Source: Neoscytalidium dimidiatum (taxonomy: Eukaryota > Ascomycota > Dothideomycetes > Botryosphaeriales > Botryosphaeriaceae). Taken from it: a stretch of 64,000 nt of DNA. This document shows, one piece after another, positions 58,789-64,000 of the stretch. The stretch is from positions 682,001 to 746,000 of the forward strand of contig CM074705.1 of the NCBI GenBank assembly GCA_037367355.1. Direction: 5' to 3'. The position numbers were made by a program, and so were the translations under genes. Position 1 is the stretch's first letter. Each line of letters begins with the position of its first letter. The notes under the pieces are model-generated. The model saw nothing but the letters and a program-made list of their open reading frames with translations. It was not told the origin of the DNA and searched no databases.

Positions 58789-59576
58789 CGGCACTGCAGC
58801 GCAGCGAGAGTCCCACGTCCTTCGCAACCCGTCCCATGCGCCGCCTGTAACACCAGCGGCCGTCCCCGCATTCCTGGACCGCCGACATGGCGACTGATCA
58901 GAGATGAGACTCCCGAGCTGGCCCCATCACCGATCCGGCGCGCGTTGCTCTGCCCACTGCGGTTGGCCGGATGCGCCCTCCGCGGCCCTCGCCCGCTGAT
59001 TTGTCGTCATATCCAGCTGAGCCAAGCTGCCTGCAACACGAAACAGGGCACCCCCCAGTGATGTAAGCCACGGCTGGCTGAATCCTGCTGGTGTTGCTAG
59101 GGCGAGCCCAGCGCGAGCGAAACGGCTCTCGAGCTCCATTGGATCGCCCGGGAAATGGCCTGCTCCCAAGTCGGCCAGATTTGCCGATTTGCTCACGCGC
59201 GCTGGCTGAAGAACGGCCCGGGCGAGCAGCAGCCTTCGAGAAGTCCTTGCACCACAAGCCGGTTTGGGCGCAGCAGTGACGATACGAATTGCTCTTCAGC
59301 CTTGTGCCGTGGATCGCATGCGCACCACGGGATCGAGCGCGCTCATTGTGAGGACGTCATATGCCCTCGCGTTGCATAAGATTTGCGAGATCTCCTCGTG
59401 GCCGCCATGGCAATAGCCCGCCGTAGCCTGATGAAATGGCAGTGCTAGGCTGCTAGTCACGATAGCCGCTCGTCATCCTCGGCCACGTCGACAGCCTCAC
59501 GATGCCCTGGCAGGCAGACGGACAGGCCCAGGCAATTAACAGCTCGTGTCGTCAACAGAAACACAAGGCACCAGGG

Positions 59577-59600
59577 CACCAGGGCACCAGGGCAGCAGCG
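59577..59600. repeat. GGCACCAG tandem repeat (3 units)
   Basis: Three perfect 8-base units followed by one diverged unit (GGCAGCAG). Non-coding. Confidence 0.85.
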
Positions 59601-60590
59601 CCCACCGTCTGCCCTCCGGCCGCTCCGGGCACACGCAGCGAACTGAGGCGAGCTGACCGGTATCTGCGCGAACGATCGAGACCTGCGCAGTGGCTGACCC
59701 CCCCACGGCCCCACAAACACACGAAGGCATCTCTCTGCGTGCTGACAGGCCGCTGTCGCGCCTGCGTCGGAGAAGCGGCAGGGATGCGGCTGCAACACCA
59801 GCATGGCGTGTGGCCGCCGGGAGCCGGCGCCGCTGGGTGACGCGCCGGCGAAAAGGTAAACAATCACAAACTGCCTAAATAGCACCGGGTCCCGTGAACG
59901 CGTGCAGCGCGAGTGCATCAGCACAACCCGAGACAAGCTCTCCCGAGCTGTGGCCGGTTCCGCTCGCGGGACCCAACCCTCGCCTTGGCCGCTCGCGCTC
60001 CTCTCCGCCGCCGCCGCCCGCCGCACGCGACTCTGGCGCAGCCCGTCTGCCGTTGCAGGGTCTCTGGCCGTTCCATCGTTCCCATGGAATGTTCTGCCCC
60101 TGGATGCCGCGCTGCTTAGCATGGCTCGAATATTCGTGAAGCCGGCGTGCATCACCAACCAGCTGGCAGTCACCGACACGTCTGCTTAAGAGGAGCCGTG
60201 CGATGGTATACCATGGAATCATGCGACGCGGAAATTGTTGAGTTTACGTTTTGCTCTTCTCGGTAACATGTATGCCAGTCTGCCCTTTGCTGCTGTGCAC
60301 AGCGCCTTATGCCTCTCCACATGTGTAGGCGCGCACGCCCCTCCACGCACGAACACCCTTATCCTGTCACAAATGCCCCGAACGCGCGGACTTCCGTCGC
60401 ACATGGCTTGAAAACCCTTCTTGTGAGTGGTGGGGTGCCCCGCTTGATGGGGCGTTTCTGGAAGTTTTGAACAGATTTTGCTGGCCGTGCCCGTCAAGCG
60501 GTGATGATGATCTACGGACGGCGTCGCTTGAGAGAGCCACGATGAGGCCAGTCCTGCCAGACCCTGTTCCGAGGTTAGTCATGCTGGAGA

Positions 60591-60601
60591 TTTTTTTTTT
60601 T
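60591..60601. repeat. poly-T tract (11)
   Basis: T11 followed by an AT-rich stretch, about 650 bp upstream of POL5. Could be a nucleosome-excluding element; otherwise unremarkable. Confidence 0.8.
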
Positions 60602-60807
60602 AAATTATTAAAGCCTTCGTTTCCTTGCGTCCGCGGTTACGTTTTGTGCAGCGAGGCCATTTCCGCAGCAGTCCAGGTAACGGACGGGGCGTTGAGATAG
60701 AAGTGTCACGGTTTCACAAGAGCTCGGCCCCTGAGCGTGGGTGAGCTAGCTGGCTTAAGTGGATACGACCGGTTCCAAAAGAACTGCAACCGCCAGGCAT
60801 TGGAGCC

Positions 60808-60860
60808 GTCGTCCGGACATTAATGTCCAATGATACTTATGACATTAACACCCGGACGAC
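60808..60860. repeat. 21-bp inverted repeat with 11-nt loop
   Basis: Left arm 60808-60828, right arm 60840-60860. The arms match at 17 of 21 positions; three of the four mismatches are adjacent transitions in the middle. The left arm itself contains a perfect 14-bp palindrome (60815-60828, GGACATTAATGTCC). Together they form a stable hairpin in either strand, about 400 bp upstream of POL5. Mobile-element footprint or regulatory site cannot be decided. Confidence 0.75.
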
Positions 60861-61256
60861 AGCTTCGAATCCCTATGAACGACAGCTTTTGCTTGCTGTC
60901 GCCATGCTCTGAGCCGTGCCACCCTGAAGCTCCGGTGAGGCGTGATGGGATGAAGCGCGGAGCGGAGAAAGTAGTTCCGTCGATGATGGAAGGAACATGC
61001 CGCTATTGGCCCGTGGCCCGTAGCTGCCCGCCTGCAGATGGCAAATTCTCGATGCGCGCGAACCACCAAAATGTTCAGCTCCATCTGTACAGTACGCCCA
61101 CCATAGCCAGCCACGCATAAGCAATTGAGCAATTGCATTTGTGCACGAGTCAAGCGTGCATGCGTTTGAACATCTGCAGCTACCGAGGTTGCTTTCGTCT
61201 TGAGCCAGAAATTTCCCCAACTGAAGGGACTCCTACAACTTTTCGACGCTTGCACG

Positions 61257-64000
61257 ATGTCGCGGAAGCGCAATCTCGATTCCGCGGTGCATGACGCGCC
61301 GGCAAACGGCCAGAAGCGTCGCAAACAGTATACTGAGCAAGATGCTGAGCTCGCCCGTATTTTCGACCGCCTTGCAGACGAAGCTCGCGATGTTCGCTTG
61401 GGCGCTGCGAAGGAGCTCGTGCTCAAGCTGTCTTCTGACCCAGCCGCCGAGCTGGCTAACAAGGTCATTGTGCGACTAATGAGAGGCTTGAACAGCAGTC
61501 GTAAGGCTGCGCGCTTTGGTTTCTTTGTGGCGCTCACAGAAACCCTCCGCCAGCTCTATGGTCCCTCCCGCACAGAGATTCCCGGCCTAGAACCCAACAT
61601 TCATGGTCTGGTCAAGCTTGTGGCTGAGTTGACGACTCCAGAGGGCAAGGCTACCGGCCAGGTAAGGCGCCCCGCAGGGCAACGTCGACTTTCGATACTA
61701 ATGTTTACACAGGAGAAAAGAGATTGTCTCCTCGGCCGCGTCTTCGGCTACAAAGCCATAATCCAGTCCTCGATCCTCGCACAACCGAGCGCTCCCGAAG
61801 AATGCTGGGCGAACGTCTTGGAACAATTGTTCAAGCTGGCTCGCGAGAAGCCATGGCTGCGTGAAGAATGCGGTCTCATCCTTTGCGAGGCTGTCAAAGC
61901 TATTGCGCAAGAGAAGGGACAGGAAAAGCTCGTGCAGCAAATTGTAGACGGACTCTGTTCTGATGGCTTGGCGAAAACTCCGGAAGGTGTTGCTGTCTGG
62001 CTAACGGTGCAGTCTGTTCTCCCAGAGGTGGAGCTCCCACAAGGCTTGTGGCATAAACAGGATCCTTTGTCCACCAAGGACCGGCAAACACTGGCAAATG
62101 TCATGAAGGAAAACTTCGCCAAGGCCTCTGATGGCGCGGCTGAGACTGCGAAGAAGGTAAAATCTGGCAGCTCTCAGACGACACTCAATTTTGCGTGGGA
62201 TGTCTTGATTTCGACTTTCCTGCAAAGACATGCAGAGGATCAGCCCAAATTTTCCAACTTCTGGACTGACATCGTAGACAGTGAGTTTTGGCTGTGTACT
62301 GCGTCAAAAACATGTTTCTAATCCCTCTCAGACAATCTCTTTTCAGCAGCGTCATCTCCGGAGCAAAAATCGAAAGGGCTCCAGCTTTTCTCAAGAATGC
62401 TTGGAAGTGCCCCCAAATGGGCGTTACCTTCAACTTTTAGTCCCAACCTTATGAGATGCCTCATCAACCAAAGGAATGATTCTGAAAGGCTCCTCCACAA
62501 TGCTGCAAAGACCCCCCTGGATGATATGCGTGCAAGATCGAAGAAGGATCCGGAGACTGCCGCTCCGATTTTTGAAAATCTTATCACCAAGCATGGTTCG
62601 CTCAATTTCGATCAGATAACAAAGAGCAAGACTGTGGAGGGCGTACTGAGTCACGCGAACGACATTGCACTCCACGAGATTGTCAGTATCTTGAAGCGGC
62701 TTATACATCGTCCAGAAGACCAAGATGATAAGGTCGCTGAAAGTCAGCGCCGCACGGTGGCAGACATGTTGGTCTCGGCCGTGAGATCTCGCAACAAGGA
62801 GAATTCTATTGGTGATGACTCGTGGCTACGGGAATTGTTGACCTTTTTAACGGAGATTGCATACTTCACTCCCACAGCCTCCAGTTCTCCTGACGACCTG
62901 CCTCTTCCCGCTATTTCGGAAGCCTCGCGTAGCATGGTCCAGAGCAGGCTGACCTCCTGTCTTGCCCATCTGCTATCATCCAAGCTCGACGCAGAGATGG
63001 AGTATCCTTATGTTGTAGTTTCCGTCATTCGAACCAGGAACAAGTCGAAAAACTTTTCACTTGTTTTCCAGGCAGACAAGACAATCTCAAAGGCTGTTAA
63101 GCAAGCCCACAAACAGGTCGAAGAGATCGCAGAAAAGGTACCTTGACGATCCGTTTATCACGCGGATAACCTGCTAAAAATCGCTTAGGTCGCAAAGGCA
63201 AAGGAGAAGAAAAAGCCTGCTTTACGAGCATTCAAGCTCCTATTCTCATTAACCCTTATCCAGGTTTACAATGGAGATCCTGACGGCGTCTCTATTTTGG
63301 ACGAATTGGAGGTGTGCTACGAATCTGCTTTCCAGAAGAATGCAGACAAAAGCGCCTTCCAACTCCTTACCGAAGTTCTCCTGAGTTTCGCTGCAAAACC
63401 TTCCGTTCTGTTCAGGAAGCTTTCAGAACAAGTCTTCTCTGTGTTTGCATCAGATTTGACCGCCGAAGGACTCCAGTCAATGATTGATATCCTGAGCAAG
63501 AAAGAGAGCATATCGGGCCAACAAGACTTATTCGATCAGCAGGGCAGCGATGATGAGGAAGGGTCCGGAGAGGGTGATGACGTTGATGCAGAAGATTCTG
63601 ATGTCGAAATGATCGAGCCCCACGGATCTGATGTCGAGGAGGTCGAAGAAGGTTCCGATGAGGATGATGACGACGGAGACGAGCAAGAGTCGCAGGATGG
63701 AAGTGACGAAGAGGAGGATGAGGAAGAGCTGGCCAAGTTCAATGCTGCGCTTGCAAAAACACTAAACACCTCCCTTAACACAGGTGAAGAGGAGGATTCC
63801 GGAGACGATGACGAGGCAGACATGGACGACGATCAGATGATGGCACTGGAGCCCCACCTCGCGAAAATCTTCAAGCAACGTCAAGAGGCTGCAAACAAAA
63901 GTAAAAGGAAGGAGAACAAGGATGCCAAGGCTACGATGATCAACTTCAAAAATCGCGTACTGGACCTACTCCTCATCTATGTCAAGCAGCAACACGCCAA
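61257..64000 (+). CDS. POL5: Pol5 / MYBBP1A-like nucleolar protein, 3' end cut by the window
   Basis: Nucleolar factor named as DNA polymerase V in yeast but in fact needed for rRNA synthesis and ribosome assembly. Exons: 61257-61661, 61713-62280, 62332-63137, 63189 to the window edge; about 863 codons visible, three introns of exactly 51 nt. The ATG at 61257 starts MSRKRNLDSAVHD; a frame upstream is open but not conserved. HEAT-like alpha solenoid: ELARIFDRLADEARDVRLGAA, VIVRLMRGLNSSRKAARFGFF, CLLGRVFGYKAIIQSSIL, WLREECGLILCEA and FAWDVLISTFLQ. From about 63540 to 63840 the protein is almost purely acidic (Asp/Glu/Ser), the hallmark acidic block of this family, followed by EPHLAKIFKQRQEAANKSKRKENK and NFKNRVLDLLLIYVKQQ. 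The remaining C-terminal repeats lie beyond base 64000. Confidence 0.95.

Larger units (their letters stand above)
57829..61256. other. 3.4-kb upstream interval between CDC25 (-) and POL5 (+)
   Basis: Divergent promoters with no supported gene between them. The 58.0-60.2 kb part is very GC-rich and carries long but featureless open frames on both strands (the longest, 58051-59061, is Arg/Ala/Pro-rich and partly covers a CAG repeat). It contains several short tandem repeats and an inverted repeat at 60808-60860. A long regulated CDC25 leader is possible. Confidence 0.5.

Noticed and set aside
58051..59061. 336-codon + frame upstream of CDC25
   Set aside because: Featureless Arg/Ala/Ser/Pro sequence that overlaps CAG and 10-mer repeats; no start context, domain or splice support.
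60850..60880. GCTTCGAATCCC resembling a tRNA T-loop (B box)
   Set aside because: The 70 bases on its left form the 60808-60860 inverted repeat, not a cloverleaf.

Overview
The window is a piece of the nuclear genome of a filamentous ascomycete (Pezizomycotina; a Dothideomycete is my best guess from gene style, not proven). The grounds are dense single genes with short GT..AG introns (mostly 49-70 nt, CTRAC-like branch points), GC-rich coding DNA, and families typical of filamentous fungi: a DIM-2-type cytosine methyltransferase with BAH region, a HET-domain protein with AcuF-type zinc fingers, a DUF7580 protein, a GH128 GPI-anchored glucanase and a VTC4 polyphosphate polymerase. No rRNA, tRNA, CRISPR, plasmid origin or intact transposon was seen. 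All coordinates of spliced genes span first to last coding base; exon limits were worked out by hand from frame, splice consensus and family homology and are given in each entry.

Layout. 0.5-10.1 kb: coiled-coil protein (+), PRP6 splicing factor (-), DIM-2-like DNA methyltransferase (+). 10.1-14.8 kb: a long interval between two convergent gene ends with no supported gene and many homopolymer tracts. 14.8-17.1 kb: FLC/TRP-like membrane protein (-). 19.0-24.9 kb: a divergent pair, a DUF7580 protein (-) and a HET/zinc-finger protein (+), sharing a 304-bp promoter. The first has a single-base frameshift and the second an unexplained frame change. 25.3-30.0 kb: FucP-like sugar transporter (-) and GH128 glycosidase (-). 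32.4-40 kb: dienelactone hydrolase family protein (-), VTC4 (-). 40-43.5 kb: Gal80-like Gfo/Idh/MocA protein (+), monocarboxylate-transporter-like MFS protein (-). 47.2-57.8 kb: 2H phosphoesterase (-), RPA1 (-), a second dienelactone hydrolase (+), SLD5 (-), CDC25 (-). 61.3 kb to the end: POL5 (+), cut by the window edge.

Functional themes. DNA replication and cell cycle are well represented (RPA70, SLD5 of GINS, CDC25, plus the nucleolar factor Pol5). Genome defence and self/non-self recognition appear as DIM-2 and the DUF7580/HET pair. Carbohydrate and carbon use appear as GH128, the FucP-like and MCT-like transporters, the Gal80-like protein and two dienelactone hydrolases. Nothing here is a clear operon or biosynthetic cluster. 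The most interesting unit is the DUF7580/HET divergent pair. Its frame damage stands out because every other multi-exon gene in the window assembles into one clean frame. The second notable point is a DIM-2 protein with SUMO-interaction-like motifs near both ends.
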